A stretch of 64,000 nucleotides of DNA, taken from NCBI GenBank assembly GCA_021234155.1, contig JAJEKV010000003.1, positions 29,741,166 through 29,805,165 of the forward strand. The letters are read 5' to 3'. The stretch comes from Isoetes taiwanensis. Lineage: Eukaryota; Streptophyta; Lycopodiopsida; Isoetales; Isoetaceae. How positions within the stretch are numbered: position 1 is the first letter of the stretch; every line of letters begins with the position of its first letter. The notes below the pieces were generated by a model that did not search any database, was not told the DNA's origin, and worked only from the letters and a program-made list of their open reading frames with translations. Below, piece after piece: positions 10,666 to 19,699 of the stretch. The translations under genes were made by a program, and so were the position numbers.

Positions 10666-10959
10666 AAAACGTGCATTTTAGCACCACATTTTTGGGTGCT
10701 AAGTGTGGTGGGAACTACCGAATTTGTAGTGGGAGAGGGAGTTATTTTTTCAAAAATACACATGATTACTTATTCAAAATTTTGTCCTTTCAGTCTTATT
10801 CAGCAACGTACACGATCATTTTCCCTCAAAAACTCTGATCACGCTCCCTTAATCCGGCAAGACCATTTCTGATTCTGAATTTTTATTTTCCCTCAAAAAC
10901 TCTGATCACGCTCCCTTAATCCGCCAAGACCATTTCTGATTTCTGGCAAGAAGATCGAT

Positions 10960-13900
10960 CCGCGAAATGGCTCGATCATACTGGACTTGAATGCCACGGG
11001 ATACACCTACAAGGAAATGTACAGCAAGAAAAGCATTACGCCACACAAGAAGAAATCGAAGTCCGTTTGGGGACCGAAAGTATTAGGAAAATCCACTTAC
11101 AATGGGTTGCATTCTAGATTCGGGGATGCCCATGATTCTCTCATTGTTTAGAATATTGTTTTGTTTCATCATGCAAAGTTGAAGAATCGAGCAAGGAGAG
11201 GTATAATGAATATATGTGCCTTTACAAAAAAATCACAGGCAGGAAGTGTGCCTGGGGAGGCATGGCCTCACAGACTATGGCTGTTGCGTATTACCTTCAC
11301 ACAAAAGGAAAAGAAATAAACCGGGTTGAGTTTCCGCAACAGATTAAGAGAAAAGGGTCTGAAGACTCTCCGTCCCAACGTAAGAGGAAGCATGCAAGCA
11401 TTTCAAATAGTGTGGAAGCAGAGCAACCTGCCACAAATGATGCTTCCTCTCTTGAAATGACTAGGCCACAATTCAAGCCTCCTCAAGCTGTAAGAAGAAT
11501 CTAGGGGAAAATCACTGAAAAAATAGGTACTTTTCAACCCTCTTCTTCTGGAACCACCATATGATGCAATTTAATATTGGAACTGTTATTTTCCAGCAAG
11601 GTCTAGCAAGCTTGAACAATCAGGTACACCACTTACTTCTTCATTTGGGTGTGTTGTGAGTTATGTGTAGGAAATTTGTGCTGCTAGTTTCGAGTTGTGG
11701 TGGATAATTTCAGTTCACAGTAGTATGTAGCTCCAAATGTGTTACAGGACAGTCATATGGTGCCAAGTATATGTTAATAATGTAGTTTGTAGCATATGTA
11801 GTGTCACATATAGTACCAAACAATGGTACCTTATCTGAATAGTGAATTGGCTTCCATATGTTTCTATACTTAGTGTCATATGTGATGTTAGATATGGTGA
11901 TACTTGTGAATGGTGGATTGTCTGCCATATGTGGTGCCAACTGCTGCGCTAAATATTGCACCACGCTATCTGCCACATATGGGGTGGTGGATGCCCCACT
12001 TGGATGTGGTGCCTTCTTTGCATTGTGGTGCCACATGTGGTGTCTAATGTGGCACCACTATGGATCCACATTTTGCACCACATGTGGTGTCTTTGACGCC
12101 ATTTGTGGTGCGAAGTAATGGATTGCCATATGTGGTGCCTTGGGTGCATTGTGGTGCCATAGGTGGTGTGTCATGTGGCACCGGTTTGGTGCCACATGCC
12201 ACACCACATGTCGTGAATATGACGCCACCCTGGTGCCACATGCCACACCACATGTGGTGAATATGACGCCATTTGTGGTGCAAAGTTTGTCATGATGGAA
12301 TTTGTGGTGTGTAAAGTGGTGCCTGTTGTGTCATGTGGTACTAACCTTGGATTACTTTCCAGTTGAATTCAACAGGACACTGGGAGAATGGATCAACTCT
12401 ACAAGATCGGTGATTCAGTGTAAGGCAAGATCAGAAGTGATTCAGTGTAAGTCTGCTCAGCCTCTTGAGGTACTTCATAACAAAATTCCTGAAGTGCTTA
12501 GTATAATTGTATTCTCATTGACAAATTTGCGTTCTCTTTGCAGGATTTGCAATCACTGTTGCATTGAGAATTGCTGTCATGAATTTTCTACAGCATGGGT
12601 ACAAGCCTTAGGTGTGAGTAGGGAGGATCAAAAGCAACTTCAAGCTACTGAGGCACTTACAGGTGAGCACTTATAGGTAGCTTAGTTTACATGCTAAGGG
12701 CCTGATGTAAGGGACAAATGCCAATTAGGATTAGTGGACTTCCTAATCTTTCACCCTGGCTTAGTCTCTTTCGTTTGTCCTGTTTGATGTGTCTAATTTG
12801 CCCCCTAGGATGAGGTCGCTCACTCATTTTAGGTGGCGAATTAGATACATCAAGCGGGAAACTTCAAATGAGAAGCAAGCCCTCTCCTTTAGTTCCTTCG
12901 TTTTCTTTTCAGATCTAATTTGCCCCCTAGGATGACATCGCTCACTCAGGTGGCGAATTAGATACATCAAGCAGGAAACTCAAAAAGGGAGTAAGCCCGA
13001 CATAAAACAAGATCCTGGCTGGCTTAGTCTCTTTTGCTTCTCCTGTTTTGTGTATCTAAAGTGCCCCCTGGGATTGCTGAATGCGGATTGCTGAATGCAG
13101 TCACCAATACCATCTTCCATGTCTGCTCAGCCTCTTGAGGTACTTCATAACAAAATTCCTGAAGTGCTTAGTATAATTGTATTCTCATTGACAAATTTGC
13201 GTTCTCTTTGCAGGATTTGCAATCACTGTTGCATTGAGAATTGTTGTCATGAATTTTCTACAGCATGGGTACAAGCCTTAGGTGTGAGTAGGGAGGATCA
13301 AAAGCAACTTCAAGCTACTGAGACACTTACAGGTGAGCACTTATAGGTAGCTTAGTTTACATGCTAAGGGCCTGATGTAAGGGACAGATACATCAAGCAG
13401 GAAACTCGAAAAGAGAGTAAGCCTGGCTTAGTCTCCTTCGTTTTCTATTTGCGGTATCTAATTTGCCCCCTAGGATGACATCAGCTCACTTTCGGTGGCT
13501 TAATTAGATACATCAAGCGAGAAACTTCGAAAGGGAGTAAGCCCGACATAAAACAAGATCCCGGCCGGCTTAGTCTCTTTTGCTTCTCCCGCTTTTGTGT
13601 ATCTAAAGTGCCAAGTCAAGTCAAGCTCCAATGGGTGCTCCAATCGACAACAATCGCCGGATCGCCGGATGCATTAAGTCATGCTCCACACCAATCGCCA
13701 AATCGCCAGATGCATCGGTTATGATCTGAACAAATCGTTTGGTGAATGTAAGTCACAAGGTAACTTCCAACCTTTTGTGCCTGTCTTCTTTTTAATTTGA
13801 CCCATATAGTTACCGAATCTGTTAAATTTTTGCAGCTGGAAGTGTCTCAGAGAAAAAGCAAGAGCAGAATTCCAAGCAAAAGACACCTCCAAGACATTCT

Positions 13901-14131
13901 GAAGCATATATGTGTCTTGCTATATGTGTCTTTGTAAAGCATGTTGTGGCTGCGAATCTGAGGCTTGGACATACTATCCCAATGCAAGGTGAGTTCAGAA
14001 AATTTGAAGGTATTACTCATCCAATGTGAGGCCTGATATGTTTGTTGCGGGGGTGTACCAATTTCTAGTTGCGAAATTTGTTGGACACGCCTTGAGAATG
14101 ATGATTGATGTTGTGAAGCACGATTCTTTGT
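10960..14131 (+). CDS. unrecognised spliced accessory gene of the transposon (tentative)
   Basis: Several coding-like exons on the plus strand. An open stretch at about 10951-11148 contains a KKKSKSVWGPK basic patch. 11214-11504 is a Lys/Arg-rich frame (KRKGSEDSPSQRKRKH). Exons at about 12544-12610 and 13214-13280 are near-identical copies encoding GFAITVALRIAVMNFLQHG. About 13835-13988 contains YMCLAICVFVKHVVAANLRL and ends at GTGAG. About 14025-14131 contains FVAGVYQFLVAKFVGHALRM and ends in a stop. Good GT-AG borders surround several of these. I do not recognise the product. The repeated helical, hydrophobic-patterned segments suggest a small helical domain. Exon joining is uncertain and internal stops may exist. 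It converges on the transposase gene. Confidence 0.35.
11700..12345 (+). repeat. TGTGGTGCCA-rich array inside the transposon
   Basis: Degenerate direct repeats of (A/C)ATGTGGTGCC, often followed 10-30 bp later by a complementary CACCACA, so that ACCACATGTGGT palindromes recur (for example near 12068, 12196 and 12250). Reading frames here consist of low-complexity Cys/His/Thr repeats and are not genes. It probably lies in an intron of the plus-strand accessory gene. Confidence 0.75.
12451..12716 (+). repeat. 266-bp duplicated exon block, copy 1
   Basis: Matches 13121-13386 with two visible substitutions. It contains an intron end (CTTTGCAG), a coding-like exon (GFAITVALRIAVMNF) and the following GTGTGAG donor-like site. 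Confidence 0.85.
12722..13612 (+). repeat. dispersed tandem array of about 100-130-bp units
   Basis: Four to five imperfect copies of a unit running GGCTTAGTCTC, TCTAATTTGCCCCCTAGGAT, a CTCACT(C/T) block, TTAGATACATCAAGC and GGAAACT. They begin near 12763, 12905, 13020, 13427 and 13567. The second duplicated exon block (13121-13386) is embedded in this array. Confidence 0.7.
13121..13386 (+). repeat. 266-bp duplicated exon block, copy 2
   Basis: Second copy of 12451-12716 at an offset of 670 bp. The coding-like exon differs by GCT to GTT (AVMNF to VVMNF). Mutually exclusive exons or a recent intragenic duplication are both possible. Confidence 0.85.
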
Positions 14132-14338
14132 AGTAATGAAGTCGAGGTTGATGAGATCAATAGATCTTTACTTGTAATCACATGTTTGTATTATTGTAAC
14201 CAAAGAGGTTATTCTTGTAACCTATTCTTTCATTGACACTCTAATGTACATTGTTGTATACTATTGTATACAATAGACTTTTTTCGTGACCCGAGTAACA
14301 CTCGTGGAGTTCAAATCTCCAGAAGAAATTGATGTATT

Positions 14339-14990
14339 CAAAGATTCATGACAATGTGGTGTTACATGTCGTGATAGATGTGGTGATGCAAATGGTGCAT
14401 GTGGTGAATCATGTGGTGCGTTTGGTGAACCATGTGGTGAATCAAGTGGTGAATCATAGGTGGCATGATGGAGCTTACGTGGCATGTTGGAGCCTAGGTG
14501 GCATGTTTGAGCCACCTTGGCATGTTTGAGCCTAGGTGGCATATTTGAGCCACCTTGGCATGCTTGAGCCTTTACATGACCTTTGTTACATGTTTGACTT
14601 TCATTGACCAACATGTTTGGTGATGCAAATGGTGCATGTGGTGAATCATGTGGTGCATTTGGTGAATCATGTGGTGAATCATAGGTGGCATGTTGGAGCT
14701 TACGTGGCATGTTGGAGCCTAGGTGGCATGTTTGAGCCACCTTGGCATGTTGGAGCCTAGGTGGCATATTTGAGCCACCTTGGCATGCTTGAGCCTTTAC
14801 ATGACCTTTGTTACATGTTTGACTTCCATTGACGAACATGTTTGGTGATGCAAATGGTGCATGTGGTGGATCATGTGGTGCATTTGGTGAATCATGTGGT
14901 GAATCATAGGTGGCATGTTGGGGCTTACGTGGCATGTTGGAGCCTAGGTGGCATGTTTGAGCCACCTTGGCATGTTTGGCCCTCCACAAC
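14339..14990 (+). repeat. three-copy long repeat with GTGGTGAATC and AGGTGGCATGTTGGAGCC blocks
   Basis: Three imperfect units of about 240 bp begin near 14374, 14616 and 14846. Each has a run of GTGCATGTGGTGAATCATGTG, then AGGTGGCATGTTGGAGC repeats alternating with GAGCCACCTTGGCATG. They separate the 3' ends of the two convergent genes of the transposon. The minus-strand frame across them is a Thr/His/Pro-rich repeat product and is not considered a gene. Confidence 0.8.
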
Positions 14991-17900
14991 GGTTTCACCT
15001 CTCATAAACAAGTTTCCGTTCTGCTTGAAGTCATTTTCAACTTCAAATTTTGGCTTGGTGCATAGCAACATCCAAAATACAGAATCCTCCTCGTTCCCTT
15101 TAGGTGCAGCAACTGCAAAGCTGTCTCCTTCTCTAAGTGCTTCTGCAAGTACATTTGCCAAGGTTGAGTATAGTGGCCTGGTAGACTTGCGGGTCTCTTC
15201 CACATCCGCATGAACATTGGAGGATGGTTCAACGACTACAAGGTCCCATTCATCTACATACAATTCGTTCTCACATGTCCCATTTTCCATCCAAACAATT
15301 CTTTGCAAAAACATGATAGCTTTACGGTATGTAGTCGTGTTGGATTTCCGTCTTGAATCCATGGATTTGAATGAATTTGCCTCGGTTTCTGGAATTGTCT
15401 CTCGCACCCCAAGCCTTTTTCTTGTTGATATCCTCGGGTTTTATTTCCCGTAAGTATCTCCGAACTTTTCTTCCATTTTCAATCCACTCGGATGTACCAC
15501 ATTGAAATTGTTTTCTCTGCAATTTTCACCACATCATGGGCATTATCTAGTTTAATGTCGGGATGTTTAAGGCTGTGAGACCTCGTATCCATCTTTTCAA
15601 TTCTCCGCCTTCCCATCATGTTCACCTTTTCCATGGTTTGATCCAAAGAAGTTCCACATCATGTTGACCTCAGATCCTGGCCGTACCTTCCAACAAAATA
15701 AAATGATCCGGGTTGCTTTGAATTGTGATGCAAAGACCATCCTGAAAATACATAGTCTTTGTTTGGGGACATTGCCTTTCTCTTTAAGTACTCAAAATGT
15801 TTCATAAAACAATGTTGAACAAAAAAGAGTGTCATGTTCCCTATCATCCGACACATAGTAGTGTGTTTCCTTCTCAATGGTGTCTCCGTGCTGCATTGCA
15901 TCAACCTCGATAGGTTATTTGAACAAATATAGTTATCTGGTTGTTGACCCAGCGCATGGACTGAACTTCATTCTGCTCCTTAAAAGTATAATTCTCTGCG
16001 AAGTCAACCACGGATAGGTAAGCCTCTCCAGGCAAGTTATCAAGGAGTTCTTTGTACTGGCCTGCCTGCCACTTATATCTAAAGTTGTGTAAAGGAAAAT
16101 TTGGAAGCTTCTCCAACATTTTGTTCACCAGTGGAAGACTTGCAGTTTCATTGTGTTGGTGAACGAGCTTAGACTTCTTCTTCGCCATCTCTCGAATACG
16201 CTTTTTCATAGTCTAGGTATTCCCACTTCACCATGCCACTATCACTAGATTGTTCATGTGGGCAGATAGGGAACTTCTTAATCCCACACTCTTTACACTC
16301 ACCCAGAATGCATTCCCTCTTATGGTAAGGTTGGAAGCTAGTTTTCTCACATAAAATTCCCTGCCACAGACTTCTTGTGCTACTTATTTTGTATTCGGGC
16401 ATACGCATTCACCATATATATGTCCGACCCGCAAAGTCGACAAGTGCAAAATTGCACTTTTTGGGTGCTTAGTTCTCATACTATTGAAGTCGTCTATTAG
16501 CATCTGCATTCTAACATGGTATATACAACAACAACTATTGAAGTCCTTTAATTTTACAACAAACCATGGTTTCAGCTTTTCAAACATCCTCTGTTTGATC
16601 ATAACACTAGGATGTTCCGTCTTGAATTTCTGAACAATTGCAAATCTGCAAGGAAGATAACAAGGTGATCGAAGATATTTATTGCACACTACATTTTCCA
16701 CCACACTAGGCACCACATAGCATATATTACGCACATTCATCTTACACCTCCTTATTCACCACACTAGGCACCACAACGCATATATTACATAATTTATTGT
16801 ACACCATATTTTTCACCACACTAGGCACCACATAGCATATATTATGGACATTCATCTTACACCTCGTTATTCACCACACTAGGCACCACATAGAATATAT
16901 TACTGACATTCATTTTACACCATATTTTTCACCACACTAGGCATCACACTAGGCACCACACTCGGCACCACACTAGACACCACACTAAACACCACACCAT
17001 GTTATTCACCACACTAGGGACCACATAGCATATATTACAACATTTATTTTACACCATGTTATTCACCACACTAGGCACCACATAGCATATATTACAAAGA
17101 TGTATTTTACACCATGTTATTCACCACACTAGGCACCACAAAGCATATATTGACAGCATTTATTTCACACCACGTGCCTCACCACAGCAACCACATATCA
17201 CAAGCAATCACTAACCACATACCACATTAACAATAAAAAATGTGGTGAAGATGAAGAAATGAAATAACCTTTGTGATTCTTCCAGATAGTGAGTGGCATG
17301 ATCCTCTCTTACATTTCGTTCCAATCTTCTGAACTTAACATCCTTTGCATTTGGAGAGACCCTATTGTTTTCGGTCCAAAATTGCTGCACAAGTTCTATG
17401 ACAGAATTGGGAATTGCATCTGCTCTTCTAACTCTTTTGTACAAAACCCATTTCCCCCCTTTGCAATCTATCTCTTCCCTCTTCAATTTTGCTTTGGTAA
17501 GATTCCTAGGATGAACACCCAGCAGTTTACCAAAACCCCGAAAGCAATCGGCGGGATTAGCACTTTCGGTATTAATGCTTCCTCTTACGGCCATAGCAAG
17601 GCAACTACTCTTGGCTGCTAAACTGTCATTGTTGTTAGACTTCTTCACAAGTTGAATGGAAGCCCTGAGGTTGCTGACCACAATGCTCTTGGCTTGCAAA
17701 TCTTTCAGCTCTTAAGCCAAATCTGTTTGTCCATTGTGTCATCCTGCGCAGATAATCTAGTAAAACCTCTTTCTTATCGCTGTTAGACAAGCCTTTAGTG
17801 GTCCTATGAAATGAAGATAACAATTTTAATACCATCCGACGCCTAGTAGTAGAGGCCGCTTACGTGGATCCTCCCTCTGCTGATGCAATTTTTGCTAATT

Positions 17901-18057
17901 CTTCTTTAGCTTCCCTTTGTCTTTTCCTTTGGCGTCTTTTATGATCCCGTTCTTGTTCTGGAGTTCTCTTTCTCTTACCCGCGTGCTCGGTTTGAGATTT
18001 TAGGCAGATTTGCTTCCAAATTAAATGATTGAAGGTATGAACCGGATTGATCCACAA
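14925..18057 (-). pseudogene. DDE-type transposase-like gene of the 7.7-kb transposon (broken)
   Basis: One protein read in pieces on the minus strand. N-terminal basic KRKRTPEQERDHKRRQRKR (17970-17900). RMVLKLLSSFHRTTKGLSNS (about 17835). A piece with FWTENNRVSPNAKDVKFRR (about 17340). KPWFVVKLKDFNSCCCIYH (about 16530). A CILGECKECG zinc-like knuckle (about 16290). VVDFAENYTFKEQNEVQSMR (about 15960). SDGCASQFKAT then WNFFGSNHGKGEHDG (about 15750-15620, via a frameshift). LDNAHDVVKIAEKTISMW (about 15520). DFAENY, SDGC..QF and FGS.HGKGEHDG are blocks I recall from a large family of uncharacterised transposase-like proteins in plants and invertebrates. They would supply a D-D-E/D triad (inference). 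Several stops and frame changes make this copy probably inactive. An intron at about 17210-16745 holds a repeat array. Confidence 0.65.
16745..17215 (-). repeat. CACCACACTAGGCACCACA array in an intron of the transposase gene
   Basis: About nine imperfect units of 50-60 bp: ATTCACCACACTAGGCACCA, CATAGCATATATTAC, and a TTTTACACCAT linker. On the minus strand this is the same TGTGGTG motif found elsewhere in the element. It sits between two coding pieces of the transposase. Confidence 0.85.
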
Positions 18058-18322
18058 CCGGATTAAGCGCCATAGCCGTGTGCTTCAGGAAAGGCGGGGG
18101 TGGGTCGTGGGTTTAGAAATCGGTTCCGTGGAGATTGGAATGGGACGGGTGGCGTAGGAAATTGGAATGGGACGGGTGGCGTAGGAATTGGGTTGTTGCA
18201 GTTCAAGAAATGATTGAATCCGGGCAGTACATGCACTAGGCGCCAAACAAACATTTAAAATCGCACCACAAATTTGATATCTCCCACCACATTTTTAGGG
18301 GGGACAGGGGGGACACCCAGGG

Positions 18323-18348
18323 TGTTCCACTACAACATGCTTTCACCC
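18323..18348 (-). repeat. right terminal inverted repeat of the 7.7-kb transposon
   Basis: Perfect inverted copy of 10640-10665. On its inner side lie CACCACAAATTTGATATCT and CCCACCACA, mirroring the subterminal motifs of the left end. Followed directly by the TSD ATAG (18349-18352). Confidence 0.9.
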
Positions 18349-18352
18349 ATAG

Positions 18353-19200
18353 CGCGTGACCTGATTGTCATCTGATGTCCGTGGCCAAGCTCCTTCTGCA
18401 GGATGCAGCAGCAATACATCATCAGTCAAGGGATCAAATCTCATGGGTTATTCTACCCCAATGCGTGCATTGAAGTTTCCAAGGAGTATGATACTGCCCA
18501 ACTGCTTATGATGCTGTATGTCATCATGTAGATCGACATCGGGGTCCAGCCTATCCATATCTGAGTGGGTGTGATAGAAGTTGCTCTTTGCATGTGGAAA
18601 GTAGCAGGCTGCCAGGGGTCTACTACTGCAGTTTTGCACATGCACCTACAGGTATCAGTTGTGCTTGTCTGTCTTGAACAAGGAGATTGACTGTGCCAAG
18701 GTCGTTCGGTAGTAGCAGGCAACCCCCCCATGCCCCCGCTTCCCTGTGCAATCATTGAAGATTGAGTAGCGCTAGTATCCTAGCAAGTCGGGTATCCTGT
18801 GTCCTGCATGCTCCCATGTTTCCATGAGGAAGATGAGATCCATGTCTGCAGCAATCGAGTTGAGACTATCTCCCTTCTGCCATGGGAAGCCCCTCCAATT
18901 CCAGGAGACCATGCGGAGGCACAATTCCTATTTGTTAGCAGGGGCTGCAGCTGGAGATTCAGTGGCGGCAGCAGAAGGGGGGATGGCAGAAGTGGAAGCA
19001 GCATGAGATGTGCGAGCAATAGAAGGTGAGGCAACTGGAGCAGGGCGTGCGACTGTAGCAGGCGAAGCAGTGGCATGATCAGGGCCCGTTCTTGGACAAA
19101 CCATCTCTGCTGCAACAAGCTTTGCACTAGGATCTGGCAAGAGTCCCTGTTCGAACATTTCTGCAATAAGATCCTGCAAGAACAGAAGCTCTGCAGCCAG
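18353..19200 (-). pseudogene. LINE endonuclease domain, N-terminal and central part
   Basis: Minus-strand pieces include LRMVSWNWRGFPW (domain start), DMDLIFLMETWEH (catalytic E), GGVACYYR and LGSIILLGNFNARIG (the GDFNAR motif with Asp replaced by Asn). Stops fall after LGY, inside the KHN..YL stretch and after ARIGVE, so it is decayed. Ahead of it an Ala/Pro/Ser-rich stretch (19179-18931) could be linker or ORF1 tail. The rest of the domain is at 10635-10310, on the other side of the inserted transposon. Confidence 0.7.
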
Positions 19201-19293
19201 ACCCCAAGCTTTTACCTCAAATGAGCCTTTTCTTCCGGCGGGGACGTAAAACAGACTTGTTTACAATATAGTTTCCCATCGGCATCATCCTAG

Positions 19294-19470
19294 CGCTGCA
19301 AAAAGCTCTGGAATCTACAAGAAATCTGGCTCTACAAGAAGATCCGAAAGCTCTACAAGAAGCTCTGTTGAAACCTCAGCAAGAAGCTCTGGAATTTGCA
19401 AGAAATCTGCAAGAAGATCCAAAAGCTTTGCAAGAAGCTTTGTAGAAAACTCTGGCAAGAAGCTCTGCGG
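19294..19470 (+). repeat. degenerate CAAGAAGCTCTG tandem repeat
   Basis: About ten imperfect 12-20-bp units of (A)CAAGAAGCTCTG, alternating with CAAGAAATCTG and CAAGAAGATCC variants. Confidence 0.7.
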
Positions 19471-19699
19471 CCGTTTACCGGCTATTTACCCTAAAACTTT
19501 ACCTGCTGTGCGGAATGGGTGCCCGATTTCCATTCCGCGTTATTGGCACATGCCATATGGCTGCATGGAAATAAGCGTCAGCATAATATGATGACCCAAC
19601 TTCAGCATAATATGATGACCCAACTTCTATATTGTTCAATACATTAACCTCAATTGATGAAACATTGCAACTACTTCCACTTCCATTTACATTATTGCT

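Larger units (their letters stand above)
10640..18348. mobile_element. complete 7.7-kb DNA transposon, 26-bp TIRs, 4-bp TSD
   Basis: The two ends are perfect 26-bp inverted repeats (10640-10665 and 18323-18348), starting GGGTGAAAGCATGTTGTAGT. Both are flanked by ATAG. Inside lie a plus-strand accessory gene (about 10960-14131) and a convergent minus-strand transposase gene (about 18057-14925). TGTGGTG/CACCACA repeats occur near both ends, in introns and in the spacer. A 4-bp duplication is compatible with superfamilies such as Sola, Chapaev or Ginger; assignment is not proven here. The insertion target was a LINE endonuclease reading frame, which reads through when the element is removed in thought. 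Confidence 0.85.

Noticed and set aside
11710-12283. Cys/His/Thr-rich open frames on both strands
   Set aside because: They are translations of the TGTGGTG repeat array, low in complexity and open in several frames at once.
14261-14998. 245-aa minus-strand frame with HAPFASPN/CHLGSNMP repeats
   Set aside because: Pure translation of three DNA repeat units between two convergent genes; no start context or non-repeat content.
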